From positions 622,501 to 686,500 of the forward strand of contig JAGTXZ010000002.1 in assembly GCA_018398575.1 (NCBI GenBank): a DNA stretch of 64,000 bases. Reading direction: 5' to 3'. The notes below the pieces were generated by a model. The model made no database searches. It had not been told where the DNA came from and saw only the letters and a program-made list of their open reading frames with translations. Each line of letters starts with the position of its first letter. The stretch's first letter is position 1. A program made the position numbers and the translations under genes. Of this stretch, positions 33,853-46,753 are shown one piece after another. The stretch is from Ampelomyces quisqualis. Lineage: Eukaryota; Ascomycota; Dothideomycetes; Pleosporales; Phaeosphaeriaceae.

Positions 33853-36800
33853 TCACACATCCTCATCGCTATCCTCACCCAATAGCTCCCCCTCATCAGG
33901 ATCCACAACCGCATAGTCGCCCTGACCCCGCGCGAACGAACTTCTGCTTGTATACCTTCGTCCACCATACCCACCACCCGTGACCATTCTGTACAAACTG
34001 CCCACAAGCATCGGTATCGCAGCCATGACCGCCACAAGGCCCGAGATGGCTGCGACAGGCCACTGAACCCACCGACTCTCGCTATCAAACGCACCGCCCG
34101 TCTCTCCGAGTCGGATGCGCCCAAATTTGCCGTCCCAATTGCGCCAGATGTAGTAGCCGATGCCGCCTGCTGCTGCAAAGGGAAGGACAATGGCCATGAA
34201 GAGTCCGAACCCGCCCATGCCGTGCTTCTTCTGGAACTCCTCTTCGAAGCCAGGGCATGCGTGAACCTCGCCGACATGATCAAATTCCTGTCCGCCCTCG
34301 CATGTCGAGAGGGGGATCTTGCGGTATGGTGACGGGTCCCACCATTCTCTTGCGCCTTGAGAGCATACCGCTTTCGGGTCGCCGAGCTCGAGGCCTCCGA
34401 TCAGCTTGCATTCGCCGCCAGGTTGGCGTTCGTAGTTGTATGTACTAGTAGACCCAAGTTAAAACAATGAGGCATATCAAGACAGGAGGTGCTCACCATT
34501 CATAGTCGCGCCTAGTGCAGGAGCAGTTGCTTCGAATGTTGTGCATGTGATCGATGCGCGCACCAGTTCTGCACTGCGCATCACGCTTCTTGCGGTGATA
34601 CTCAGCGACGTGGCCAAAGAGACATTGTTTGTCGTCGGGCTGCAGTGGATGCTGCGGTACCCAAAGATCAAAGTCTCCCTTCTCGGGATCGTGCTCGTCA
34701 AGGTCGCATGGTCTCTCGAACTGGGGTAATCCCGAGAAATCCAGGTTGACTGCGACAAGCTCTTTGCCATCCTTACCCCATAGGAGAAAGTTGAGTGACG
34801 TGTCGCTGGGTACGGTAGTGATGGCATCGACTCGAATTCTCTTGTCGGAGAACTTGTACATGTCCCACTTCTCGCCACTGTCGAGCGAATAAAAGACGTG
34901 GTCGGTGTCCTCACCACGGCGCACGATGACAATGACCGAGCCCTGGTCACCAAACTCCCAAGCATAACTGCCCTTCTTAATTTCTTTCCACGTGATACCT
35001 GCATCGATGGTCATGTAGGTGTTGGCCTCGCCAAACGTGCCAAGTTCCGATCCAACATTGCCGACACCAAGCATCAGACCGACTGCTGTTGGCGAAGAGT
35101 ACATCTCGCGAGGATCAGCACGTTCAGTGTAGCCATGGATGTGCAGTGCGCATTTTTCAATGCCTTCCGACGCGCATTCGTACTTCTTACCATCGGCATC
35201 CTTGGATGGAGGCTGCATCAATTCCCATTCAGCGCCATCATTATGTGTTATCCGTGTCTGTTTCTTCTTTTTGGCTCCGTTGTTCACGTCGTTGGAGTTG
35301 ACGACGACGTTGGCAACAGCAACGCCCTCGAGACCCTGCATCTTCTCAAAATCGACGTAGCCCTCAGTGTTCCTGTTCACGCCTTCCAGGCTCAATACAT
35401 ATGATGTTCCATTGCTGTTACTCTTGATGATAGATCCAAACTCTTGATCCTGGCGAGGATTAACAGTAACATGGAGGAAGACAGCGTGTGTTGAGCTGTC
35501 CAGGACTGTATAGGCTGTCTGATGACCGTCGAAGAACTTGGGTGGGAACATGGCCTCAGCGAATGTTTTGGCATCCAGGCTTGCATCCAACTTAAGCGTT
35601 CCATCGTCTTCTTTTGTGGCAACAATGATGAACTCAGACATAAGGGCAAATTCGACGACTGACTTGAACTTGACATCCTCCTTCTTGAACCAATCGTCGC
35701 TGGAAATAAGCTGTAGTGGAGCGCCAACTTCCTCATTGGTGTGTTGTTCGCAGAAGACTTGTTCCTCCTTGACATCGCGACCTGTTTCACGCCAGACGAA
35801 GCTGCATTTCTTGACATACGAAACCAGTGGTTCCCAGCTTTTACCATTCTTTTGAGACACATATGCAACCGTATGACACTCTTTGCTGTTGACTTTGTCA
35901 CAGTTCTCGCCTCCAAGCCATATGAGCCATCCCTTCTGATTCGGGTGGAATTGGAGAATCTGGAGCATTTCTTGGTTTGGAATGACCGGAGCTTCGAAAG
36001 AATGAATGCTGTCGTGACGCCCGCGATCTTCGGAATAGAATACCTTCTTCGAAGCCGTCAAGAAGTAGACGTAGTTGTTTTCGTATTGATGAGGATAGAT
36101 GCGCACAACCTCATCGTCAACGGCCTTTTTCCAGATCTTGCCGTGATCATGTGTGATCCAGGCAGTGCGCTCGTCGGTCAACATAACAACGGTCTCGTCT
36201 TGGTCTCTTTTGTTCTTCTTGTCCTTGTCGTCATCATGACCTTGGGTGGGCCGTTCGAGGTAGTACTGCTCCAGGAAATTACTGCCCTTGAACTTGGTGA
36301 GTTCGCTGGTGATTTTGTCACTCTTGGGTGGCGGTAGGTCGGCGTCGTCACACTTGCGTTCGATCTTTTCGTCTCTCTTCGAGCCACCCTTGCATTGGTC
36401 ACCAGGAATCTTCCTCCAACCCGAGCTTCCCATGTACGTCTTCTCTCCGTTCTGACAGGCTTTCTCCGGTAGCGTCAGGGCCTCGGCTGGGACACATTTC
36501 TTGTCCTTGCCTTCGCCGTCGGGCTTGAAATTATAGTCGCACTCGAAGTCCAGGATTTCGTCACATTCGCACGGCTCAAATGTTGGTACAGGGTCCTTGA
36601 AAGCCTCGCCAATGAAGCATTCTGCATCCCACTTGCGCCGACGAAACAGCTGCTTGTGACCCATAACACAGCTTGGGTTGTCATCGGAATCGACGCGAAC
36701 GGACCACTTGTTGTCGAAGTCTTTGTCCCCGCACTTCCTCAGATCAAGGTCGGAGAAATCGAGGTGGATCAGGACATGTTCGCGACCTCCGCCGTCCTTC

Positions 36801-38382
36801 TTCTTGGACGCATAAAGCAAGAACCTCAGAGACGTTGAGTCGGAAAGAGTCGTTAGCTCGCGTGCGCGGATCTTGTAATCGAGGTCAATAGACTTCCAGG
36901 TATCTTTGCGTCCATGCTTGAGGGAGTACATGATCTTGTCGGTATCGCCCTCGTCGAAAACCGCAACCAGAACAGAGCCCGAGTCGCCGAATTCGTACTT
37001 GTGGGCTTCGTCAAGCGCAAGCTCCCAGTCCAAGCCCGCGTTATCGGAAACGTAGAGGTCGCCATCGGTGTATTTGCCAAGCTCATTACCAGTGTTTCCA
37101 ACACCCATGACGATACCAGGTGCTGGACTCGAAAAGACGCGTCCGCTATTGTGCAAGTTTGTCACAGAGTGCAGGTGCAGCTCCTTGCCGCTACCTTTCA
37201 CTTTGAGTTCTTCAAAGGTTCTTCCATCGTCGAAGCTAATGCGCGACTTTAATTTCTTGTGTTGTCCTGTCTTTTCCACTTCTTTGTCGTTGTCCACGAT
37301 GTTGACCAACACCACACCCTGGATGTTGGCGATCTTTTCGAAATCGACGAACCCATCTGCATTGCGATTCGTGTGCTCGACGTTCTTGGTGAAGTATGTA
37401 CCGTTGGAGTTGCTGGTGTACAACGAGCCCATTGTCGTGTACTTGGAGGTCATGACATCCACCTGAATGCTGTAGTTTGTAGACTCGAGAATCGTGTAAC
37501 CATCTTCCTCGATCTTACCAGCTCCAAATTGTGCGTGGTGCCATGTCTCGGTATCTTGGGTAACGTATAGGGACAATTCGCTCGAGTGGTCGGATTTGGC
37601 AGCCGCGACGAGATAGCCTTTTACGGCGGCCATATTGGCCATGCCCTGCACGGTGCGTCCGGAAGACATGACGGGTTCTTCAGCGTCCTTGAAGTAGCTG
37701 CGTCTGTTAGCATTGAAGGGCCACCAGACCCAAGTACCACTCACTTGTCGCTGATCATGAGCCTGAAGTCCTTCGAACGGTCCGAATATCTGCCTCGCAT
37801 GATGCACAGTATCCGATCATCGTGTTTATCCTGTCCTTCGAGGAAACGCTCCGAACCCTTTGCCCATTGGCACATTCTGCGCTCCTTGACAAGAACCTTT
37901 GGTTTTGTCTTGAAGCCATCCTCGGTGTAGTACGTTACCCCCAGGCACGGCGCGAACAAGCAATCCTCCATCTCGTTTATGAGTATTTTCTTATTATCCT
38001 GTGAATGCCAGCTTACAGGACCGTTCGGTGTAGGCGAGTATTCGGTCTCAAAGTCCTGCCAGCTCTCGCCTTGGTCGAATGTGATATAATGCTGCTTTTC
38101 GCCCAGCACCAGCGCAACCTGGTTATCGTATGGGTTCTTGATTATCCCGAAGCCCTTCTTGAGTGACTCCAACTCCTTCCATCGCTTGCCAGCATCTTCC
38201 GACCTGTAGATCTTGCCCGTCCCGAGCTCCTGAACCAACACGATCGTCGAGTCGTCGAAATATTGGAGGTTTATAAGCTCGTTGCTAAACGTGCTCTCCG
38301 TAACGAGTGGCGCGTCTTTGGCGAGGAGCGAGGGTGCTAATGCCAGCAGGGCGGGCAGCAGGAGGCCCTTGATGTGTTTCAT
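33853..38382 (-). CDS. vps10: Vacuolar protein-sorting receptor Vps10 (sortilin family)
   Basis: The product is 1476 aa from complement(33853..34444, 34497..37697, 37745..38382). A signal peptide (residues 1-21) is followed by two Vps10 beta-propeller domains. Their Asp-box (SxDxGxxW-like) blades include SEDAGKRWKE, SFDDGRTFEE, SDNAGLDWE, THDHGKIWKK, SQKNGKSWEP, THNDGAEWE and SLDSGEKWD. Cys-rich 10CC modules follow each propeller. The C-terminal part has a transmembrane helix (FGLFMAIVLPFAAAGGIGYYIW), a second hydrophobic stretch and a short acidic tail ending EDSDEDV. Vps10 cycles between late Golgi and endosome and delivers carboxypeptidase Y-type hydrolases to the vacuole. The introns are 47 and 52 bp with GTGAGT/GTGAGC donors. 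Length and architecture are those of the fungal family. Confidence 0.96.
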
Positions 38383-39556
38383 CCTGCATGAAGACGAAGA
38401 GAAATGTGGTGGAGGAGGAGGAAGAGCAAGAGGGATGCAAGTCTAGTGGACAACTGGCTGCTTCGCCGTTCACAGCCTCGCCGTGAAGCTCCAGGCACCG
38501 GCTTGGCGCTCTGAAACACTGAATGCGCCGCACGGAGAAGCTCCGGCAAGGGTGTCACGTCGCGCCGCTTTGTTTTGCGTGGAAGATGTCAAGGCCCACA
38601 AAGATACAGATGTGCTGAAAAGATGGAAGTGCGCAAATGCGGTGAATCAGGTGTCTTTCGTCGATAGATTGCAAGCTGTCAGCCACAGTGGCGAATGCAC
38701 CTCCGTACTTATGCTGGTTCCCGCCCCAGCTCCGCAACCTCCGGCCCTAGCACCCGAGCACCCTTCACTGTCACACCTCTCACTGTCACAACAACTACAG
38801 TACCAGCAATCACAGTATGCCAAAGTGGTCTACCACATGTCTATCACATGTTGGAACTATATCTTATCTTCAGCACTTATAGCACGATTGACCTAGCCAA
38901 TCCTGGGATCCTAGAGCAGAGTGACACAGGCTGCTGCACTGTTCGACTTGCTATACCAGTCATCTAGGTATGACCGTCTGTCCTGTTGCGCTTGCATGGT
39001 GCTATGTGTGAGCAGAAGTGACATTCAAATCGTCCTCCTGTTCTTGTACGCAGCAAGTGGCGTTTTGGCTCCCTTCCTCAGACTGGAAGCATCGTGAAAA
39101 CGAGTTTCCGAGGACGAGAGAGAAGTTGGGCCGATTTGAGGAATATGTTGGTGCCGGGAAAGAGTCCGGGGGTGTGGAGCCGATGTCTATCAGGAGTGGA
39201 GGATAAGGCGGGTGAGGAGAGCGTGGCGCGATGGCGAGCTTGAAGTGGTGTGTGTTATGGAGACGATGATTGAAAATTTCAGGGAAAAGAAGTGAAGATG
39301 GTTGGGTGTTGATGTGATCAAAGTGCATGTACATTTGTTTTACATCCGTAACACTTTATTCATCGTGCAAAAGAGAAGATGGATTTCACTCAGACTGTGG
39401 CCTTTCTACTCTGTACATCTTTGCAACAGTTCCCGCAAACGATGAATCCCGACACCGTCCACACACCAGCCATTCGACCCTACTGATAAGTTTAGAATGA
39501 AGAGGCCCTCCCCTCACGCCACCGTATATATTACACGCCTTCGCATTTCCAGGCGC
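38383..39556. other. Intergenic region between VPS10 and PMT4
   Basis: About 1.2 kb. The left part is the VPS10 promoter and the right part the mannosyltransferase 3' region. A Thr/Val-rich open stretch near 38695-38830, with a repeated CACTGTCACA word, looks like low-complexity DNA rather than a gene. Nothing else is supported. Confidence 0.55.
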
Positions 39557-41924
39557 TCATTTCGCAAAGTGCAAATCATATCCAAGCCATTTCCTCGACT
39601 GCACCTGTGCTACTTCAAGACTAGGGCTACCGTACGTAAGCGGCGCAAAGAAGAGGAAGCCCCACGCCACAGCGGCAAGAATGACACCGGTGGCGATCCA
39701 GCTACCCAATTGGCTGGTGGTAGCCAGGCGCTCGCGAACGGGGCGGGATTGAGTGCGGCGATGGCCCTTAACAATGGGGGGTTCGGCTTCCATGGGCTCG
39801 ATGCAGAAAATGAATTCGACGAGTGCACCCGTGACGAGACATGAGGCGAGATGGGCGGGGAGGTAGTGGTGCAGGAATAGCTGGCGACCCATGATGTAGA
39901 AGGGAATGTAGTGGGCTCCCCAGGTGAGGAAGAAGAATCCAGTGGAGTTGTAGAGACGAGAGCGTGTGCCTGCTTTGGTATTAGTATTTATTCATTATCC
40001 TGGCAAATAAATTGGACTTACGCTCATCGAGGGCATCCATGCCACGGCGCAGAGCAAGCTGATCAGCGCCGATAATGCCAGCAAAGACAGCAAGCAGCGA
40101 CGAGGCAAGCCACCAACCGAGAGGGTTACCCAGGAAATAAATTTGCTGGCGAGTGTCGTTGTGCGTCCAGAATGACACACCCCGAAGAAGGAAAGGCCAG
40201 GAGATGGGCTGCGAGGCGTACGGGTGGGAGCTGGTCAGGGCGTTGTTGTGGTGAAACATGGCACGCTGGAGCTCGATCCACTTCCTGAGGAAGCTGAGGC
40301 TCTTGACTTGCTTAATCTCCTTCTTGTTGCGTGGGTCCTCGGCGGGCAGCGACGGAATATCATCAACATACCAAACGTTGCTAGACTGCTGGACGTTCTT
40401 GTTGCCGTTGATCTCCGCCTGCTTGTACGCCCACTCGGGAAGAGGCGAGGTGTGGGTCCACATCGCAACCTTGGTGGGTACATGAACAAGCCTGAAGTGA
40501 GAAGACATGGTCTTGAAGTCACCTTTGCCCTTGTCTACCTTGATCTCGAAAAGAGTGTCGTTGAAGCGTGTACCGGCCGCTTCTTCTTTGTTCACAGTAG
40601 TGAACTCCTGATTGGTTGGGTAGTAAGGTGATGCGACATCGTGGGTCAGGAGAACCGAGTCGGTGATCAAATGGCGGAGACGAACAACATCGCCGATCTT
40701 GACGCGCTGACCGGTCTCGCTAGGGAGTGCCGTGGACGGGAGGATCTGCCAGTGGTTGTTGGTGTCGTTGTGAGGATAACCGGTAACCTGCTGTCCTTGA
40801 GAAGAGACACGGCCATCGTCGTAGCGCAACGGGTAGCGGTCTGGGTGGCTATGGAGGTACACCTTTGTCTCCTTGTGACGCAGAGTAATGGAATCGTAGT
40901 AGTTGATACCAACGGACTGAAGCGTCATCTGGTTGTCACTCAGAGTCTCCTGGAACTCGGGGGTCATGAAGTCATCGCCAGGTCCTGAACGAGAGAGAAT
41001 GGAGAAGTGGACCTGGAACCAGAAGAGGTACAGAAAGAAGGGAACGATGATCAGAGAGACCACGCGAGCAGCGAGGTGCTTGCCAAATTCAGGAAGAGAC
41101 AGGGCACCCTGACGGCGCTTAACGTCCAAGAGGTCCCACAGATCGATCGCGACCGGAACCCCGACGGAGAAGAAGGTGAAAACACCGACGTATTTGATCG
41201 AGATGACGCAGCTCAGGCTGACGCCGGTCAACAGCAGCCACTTCCACCACTTGCGACCAAACGGCTCGTGTCGTGTCTTGTAGAAGCGAATATACGAGAG
41301 CACAGAGAGCGCCATGAAGAAGATGAGCGAAGCGTCGAGGAGAATCAGACGCGTCTGGCCGATGTGGGCGTTGTCGAGGAGCATCAGGCCGGCCGCAGTC
41401 ACGCAAGCTGGTAGCGAGTAGCCAGACTCCCACATGATCATGAAGACGACGGGAACGGTGAGCGCGCCCAGCGAGGCGGGCATGGCACGGTACGCGACAT
41501 AGGGGACCTTGTTGGTGATGTACGAGTCGCCAATGTTCTCGAACAGGAACTCGCCCTTGTATCCGACGAGCCAGCCGGCAAAGGCGAAGAGAAGCTTTCC
41601 GAGGGGAGGGTGGACGTCGAAGAAGTAGGTCCGTTGCAGGTAGTAGGAAGCAAACTTGCCAAAGTGCACTTCATCAAAGACGACCTGGTCCGGGTGCCGG
41701 ATACCCCAGAACCTGGTTATGAACGCGAGGACTGTGATGACCGAGATGGCGACCTTGTAGTCCCACTCGGAGCCCTGTTGCGCGGGCTTGTATGGCTTCG
41801 CCTTGTCCAACACACTGGTGAACTTCTCGGCCACCTTGTCGCCGAGGGCCTCGGGATTGGGTGTCGTCGGGCGCTTCTTGTCCTTGGTCGCGCGCTGCCT
41901 CACCTGGCCGCCGGGTGAAGACAT
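39557..41924 (-). CDS. pmt4: Protein O-mannosyltransferase, PMT4 type
   Basis: The product is 771 aa from complement(39557..39969, 40022..41924). PMTs transfer mannose from dolichyl-phosphate-mannose to Ser/Thr of proteins in the ER lumen. The first luminal loop has the catalytic DE pair in VVFDEVHFGKFASYYL, then FFDVHPPLGKLLFA. MIR-type repeats sit in the large central loop (LHSHPDRYPLRYDDGR, GYPHNDTNNHWQI, GDVVRLRH). Many hydrophobic helices flank it. The 52-bp intron (GTAAGT to AAAGCAG) joins DALDER to TRSRLYNST and adds the last ~137 residues (FFFLTWGAHYIPFYIMGRQL and onward). FGKFASYYL together with the length and QQVTGYPHNDTNN point to the PMT4 rather than the PMT1 or PMT2 branch. Subfamily assignment is from memory of motifs and less certain than the family. 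Confidence 0.9.
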
Positions 41925-42513
41925 GATGGATGTTTCTCGAGGCTGCCTGTGGAATCGCCGTCAGTATTCGCCTTCACATTGCACCCATGCCTTCCAAAAA
42001 AGATGCTTACCTAACCTCAAGTCTACTTCGAGTGCGGTGGGAAGGAGGGGGTTGAGGACAGCAAGGCGCTGAAGTGGTGTTCGAATGATATGTATCCGTA
42101 GATCTGGCTCCAACAGCGTCGCGCGCACCGACCACTTTCCGCGTTGGACCCTGACTGGCTACCTACTCCGTTCCGCATATAAAAAAGGGATTTACACATG
42201 CCCCTTGCGTCTTGGCCCATCTCAAGGACAATGGAACACGGTTGCATTTGTCGCTGTCAAGCCGCACTCTACTGTGTGCACTGGCAAAGGAAAAGGAGTA
42301 CGTACTCTCATTGCAGTCGACCAGTTCTTTGATATCAAGGGACGCGTTGTGGGGCCTATTATACTATTGTACTTCTTCTAAACGCGCCCCATGCGTACAC
42401 AGCGCATGCGCCCAGGCCATACCCGCTGCCTAAGCTGACCGGAGTTTGTGGGAACGGGTACGGAGTACTCGTGTTGTATCTGTACAAACACGTCCCGCGG
42501 GCATCTATCGCTC
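41925..42513. other. Intergenic region between PMT4 and the nucleotide-sugar transporter
   Basis: About 590 bp that holds the PMT4 promoter and the 3' region of the transporter. A perfect TACGGAGTA lies at 42459-42467. No gene is supported. Confidence 0.55.
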
Positions 42514-43718
42514 TCATTGGCCCTTCTTTCCCTTCTCCGCCTCCATCTCCGCCTCCCACCGCTTCCTCTTAGGAATGCGGTACGACGTCTCGTAACCATA
42601 CAACGCGCCTGCTCCAAACACCATCGCAGCACCGACCTTCATAAGCCCGCCCATCTGATTGCCAAAGATCCATATGCTCAGCAGAAAGCTGACCAACTTG
42701 CGAATGTTCAATACTATAGTGACCGTGACCGCAGAAGTATTAGCGCTGAGGATGTTGACGCCTGTAATGCAGAGCAATTGCGTGACCGCGTTGGCAGTGA
42801 GGTAGATGACATGTTGAGAAGTCGACGCGAGAGTCTTGTAGATCGTGGACGGTAGCCGTGCGGCGATGCTAGATGGCACGAAAAACGGTTGTGAGCCGTG
42901 GAGGCGGGTGAACTGCTGATACAGCATCGGTGCAAACCCGGTAAACATTGGAATGGAGAGGAGATGCGAGTAAAAGAGGTTCGCTTGCCAGTCCTTGCCG
43001 TGGTCGCGATAGATATCCTCGACGTAGGCGCCCATATAGGCGGAGAGTAGCTGTGCAATGAGAAGAATCAAAAGGCCAGCTTCGAAGGATCCACTTTTCA
43101 GGTCCATGTTCGAGTTGTTCTTGAGCTTGCCCTACCAATCTCAGCATATACGAGACCACATCATAGTGAAGCATACCTTGGATTGTGCATCAGCCCATGC
43201 GGATACCATCACACCCATCGTCAGAATTGCGACGGAGAATACCTGCAAGCGAGTGTACCTCTTGCCCCGGAACCATCCAGCTGCCATTGTCGTCACACTA
43301 CCAAAGCTTCTAAGAATGATGTGAACAGGAACAGAGATGTTGAATGCGAAAGCCCAGTTGTTCAGCATGTTGACAGTAAAGAACAACACCGCGCTTATAC
43401 ACCACTTCCGAAACGGTACAGGCGATGACCGGAGAAAGTAGCGACCGCTGGCGTCGAATTGATAATGCAATGTCGATAAGCAAGTAAAGACGAATTGGAA
43501 AAGCGTGATCAGTAGACCGCTATCCGGCTCTTTTCTTTGCACATGTTAGCAGGGTATACTTATGCTGGCTTGGTTGTTTCTGTTGCTTACTTGACGATCG
43601 CTTCTAGGCAGTACACCTATGTAAATGTCAGACTTTCACCAAGTTGACTTGGCGGGGTCCTTACATTCGCGCAGCACCCGCCAAAGATGAGCGAGAAGCT
43701 GCCAACGATCGCAGCCAT
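42514..43718 (-). CDS. UAA-family nucleotide-sugar transporter (YEA4-like)
   Basis: The product is 351 aa from complement(42514..43131, 43177..43534, 43591..43616, 43665..43718). The first exons are small (54 and 26 nt). Removing the 48-, 56- and 45-bp introns gives MAAIVGSFSLIFGGCCANV then CLEAIVKKEPDSGLL, the conserved N-terminus of YEA4-type carriers. About ten hydrophobic helices follow, with VPVHIILRSFGSV, the GKRYTRLQVFSVAILTMGV block and the C-terminal NIRKLVSFLLSIWIFGN block of the family. The tail is Lys-rich (ending KKGQ), a possible ER retrieval or topology signal. Yeast Yea4 moves UDP-GlcNAc into the ER for chitin and glycan synthesis; the substrate here is inferred. The gene sits beside PMT4, whose glycosylation work is in the same compartment. 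Confidence 0.88.
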
Positions 43719-44417
43719 CGCTCAAAACTTGTCAGGCGTTATATGGCGTGTAAGCAAGGAAATAATGCTCGATGTAGTAATATAGACAAGGCGCAGTAAG
43801 GGGGAGGCGCACTTCGGTGCAAGCAATGCAGATCTGAAGTTCAAGGATCTATCTTGGCGTGCCAAAGGTGTTGAGCTCAAGGATGTTGGGAAGCCAGTGA
43901 CGTGGAGACTTTGAGCCTCACAAGGACACTAGCGGCGAATAGCCGGGAGATGCATAGGGCAGGGCTGACAAGGGTAAGTGTACCCTTGAGATCGTACTCG
44001 TTTGTGGTCGGAGTGGAAATGCGGATCCCGTAGTTGAAGATCCTAAGCAAGATTTTGGCTAACACAATACGCGTGGTCCACCGTCCAGTACGAGCGCAAG
44101 TACAGTGCGGGGACGTTCTTGGAACGGTCCGATCAAGACGGTGATTGTAACATAATTTCTTTTGTTGTTTCTCTGTGCCACTTCAGAGTCATTATTGTGG
44201 TATTTCAATCTACACTGCTATGCTTCATTCCCTTTAACACGTCGCAACATCAACCGGAATCTACCGTCTCACCACCGCCGAGTCCTTCCGATCTAGCGAC
44301 ACCGAGCAAGCTGATGCCAAAGCTGAGAAGTGATGAGGAGAAATGAATGGCCAGGAATGCATAGGAAAATGCTTCTACGCATGCCTTGACCGACTGCTAA
44401 CGATACGTATGATATCC
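43719..44417. other. Intergenic region between transporter and CDC55
   Basis: About 700 bp; the left part should be the transporter promoter and the right part the CDC55 3' region. No coding signal was found. Confidence 0.55.
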
Positions 44418-46209
44418 TCACAATGCAGAGAAGACAAAAAGCTGCAGCAAGTTAGTTGGTGAAGCGTCTCAGTATCAGAACAGTTGGGCCTTACATTGTT
44501 CGTTGCTGCGATAGCAATGCTGTCCTCAAATGGATGCCAGCTCATGTGCAGGATCTTCTTGTTGAAGTCAATCTGATCCGCATCGGTCTCCTTCCTCATT
44601 CGTTGCCCCTGTCCAACTGCGCCTGCAGCGGGACTGCCCGCTCTTGAGCCACCCTTCTTACTGGTGCTGCCTGTTGGGCTGGTAGACGAGTTCATTGGAG
44701 TGGGTATTCCAACCTTTTTAGCTTTGAAGGCCGACTTGTCAGCTTGTAGCACGACCTCGGTGTCCTTCTCAGGGTCCGAAGGGTAGATCATGAAGTTGTT
44801 GTTATAGCTTCCAGTCATGACGTTCTTAGCATCACCAGAAAAGACGACCTCGAATTTGTCGAAGATGCTGTCGTTCTCATACGTGTCACACAGTCTCGGT
44901 CGGAGGTGTTCGTGGATTGGGATAGTCTTGACGGGAGTTCGCTCCATGTTGACGTCCCATATTTTCACTGTCAAGTAGTCGCGCGAGAGAATGTATCGTC
45001 CGTCATGTGAGAATCGCACGTCAGAAATGGATGAGATGATTTCGGAGAAGAAAGAGCGGGAAGATGGGTCTTCTTCTTGTTCGAATTCTAATGAAACTGT
45101 CAGAGTGTGGATTTGGATAATAGTACAAGTGTCAACTTACGCTTGGCATGTTGATCACATAGAGCACTCTCTCGCATGTCTGCTAGCTTGATAGTACCTT
45201 TTGAGCTTGCGTACATGAACCAGTTGCAGCTGATGGGGTGAAATTCGGCAGCGGTGATGACCTCGGTTAGCTCCTCCATGTTGGCGGGCTTGATGTCGAC
45301 AATATTGAAGCTCTGGTCCTGGATGTTGAGATTCCAGAGGTTGATCCTAAGGTCATCACTGCTGATGAAGGTCTCTCCATCGCTGTTCACCGATATGCTA
45401 TTGATGTGGTAGGCGTGTGCGTTGGCGTAGGTCTTCCGTGGTACCGCCGCAACGACGGTGTCGTGATGTGTGAGGCGCGGAAGCTTCAAGTCGGTAGCGT
45501 TGCGGAAGTGCGCATTTGGGTTCCTGACGGGACCACCTCCTCCAGCGACCCCACCTCCGGGTGTCAACTCGTGCGATAGATTGTTCTCCGCCACCACCTT
45601 CAACGACTTCTCGAACACCTTCCACAGTTTAATTGTCTTGTCATTTGTGGATAGCAGGTAGTGCGAGGCGTTCTGGCGGCGACACCACTTGATCTTGTTG
45701 ATCTTCTCTTCGATTTCGAGGGACTTTAAGTAATCGAACTCGGGCTCGTGCGATTGAAACTCGGTGTGGAACTTGTACTCGCAGGTTTTTTTCTGTGCAG
45801 CGTCAGCATTGGAAACCTCGTATCACATGATGCAAATAGATGCGTACTGTTTCATTCCTCTCGAAGAGAACCACGCGACCACCCTTGTCACCTGTCGCGA
45901 GGTAGTTGCCCGTTTGGTCGAATTCGACTGTGGAGATGATATCCGCTGCTCAAAGTCAGCAAGAGGGCTTCGTGATATCTCTGGCTAGTCTCGTGAGGCG
46001 ACCGCGGACATGACCGACATACCTTCTGTTATATCTTCGACATCGCCTTTGTCGCCGAAGCACCTGTCCCCGTTAGCACACGTCCCGCCCGGCGGGGGCA
46101 CACCACGTAGATGCTGGCATGTGCTCTGTGGCGCTACCTAGCAGATGTGGGTCGAGTGTACATACTGTGTGAACTTCCACGTCGTGGGGCTGCCCTCTGC
46201 CTCGACCAT
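44418..46209 (-). CDS. cdc55: Protein phosphatase 2A regulatory subunit B (B55)
   Basis: The product is 483 aa from complement(44418..44441, 44495..45087, 45141..45792, 45848..45945, 46023..46063, 46166..46209), the most fragmented gene here. Six exons splice in frame to MVEAEGSPTTWKFTQCFGD, then ADIISTVEFDQTGNYLATGD and GGRVVLFERNET. EYKFHTEFQSHEPEFDYLKS and the WD40 blades (TNDKTIKLWKV, DLRINLWNL, LTVKIWDVN) follow, then the C-terminal HMSWHPFEDSIAIAATNNL. The last exon encodes only LFVFSAL. The seven-bladed propeller brings substrates to the PP2A catalytic and scaffold subunits and controls mitotic exit, morphogenesis and stress signalling. A fungal insert rich in Ser/Gly/Lys lies between the final blades. 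The gene diverges from RPL3. Confidence 0.95.
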
Positions 46210-46753
46210 GATTCCAGCACCAGGATTGTGGAATTCGCTGGGTTGGATACAATGCAGCTAAGACCGCTCGCGATCCTAGTCAGGCGGCGATATAGCTCTT
46301 CGGGTGGTGGCAGCGAATAGCTATGGCACGGCCGGTGGGGGATGGGCGCCGCCGACGTCGAGGGTGGGCAGTCAGGTAATGCTGGCGGGGCGGATGATGT
46401 AGTGGCAGCGGTGTGGGGTGGAGGCCGAGTGCGGCGTTAAGACGTGGACGGAGTGAGCTGTGCAAGGTCAAGCGACCAGATCCGGCTCGGCGACGGGTAG
46501 GCGATGAGGGCAGGGCGGAAGTCGACGCAGTGAGAAGCAGTGCAGCGCAGGTACAAGACAAAGCGTGCAGTGTGCGGGTACGGTACATCACTCAACGAGG
46601 TGCTGGCCGCCAAGAACGGAAGCCGCGAACTGGACCGCGCTTGCCTCCGTTCGGCTGCTAGCGCCCTTTCGATCCCACACCAAATATTCGCGCTCGCCGA
46701 CGGTCCAACCTGCTTGACAACTTCGATACTAACCACAGCACTCCGAACTCACA
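46210..46753. promoter_or_regulatory. Divergent promoter between CDC55 and RPL3
   Basis: A GC-rich 544-bp region between outward-facing starts. Close to the RPL3 start a TACTAACC word is followed by ACAG (about 46729-46740). This is either the end of a 5' leader intron or coincidence. No further site can be named. Confidence 0.45.

Noticed and set aside
38695..38967. Thr/Val-rich frame resembling a mucin fragment
   Set aside because: It is short, has a repeated CACTGTCACA word that explains the composition, and no signal peptide or further exons.
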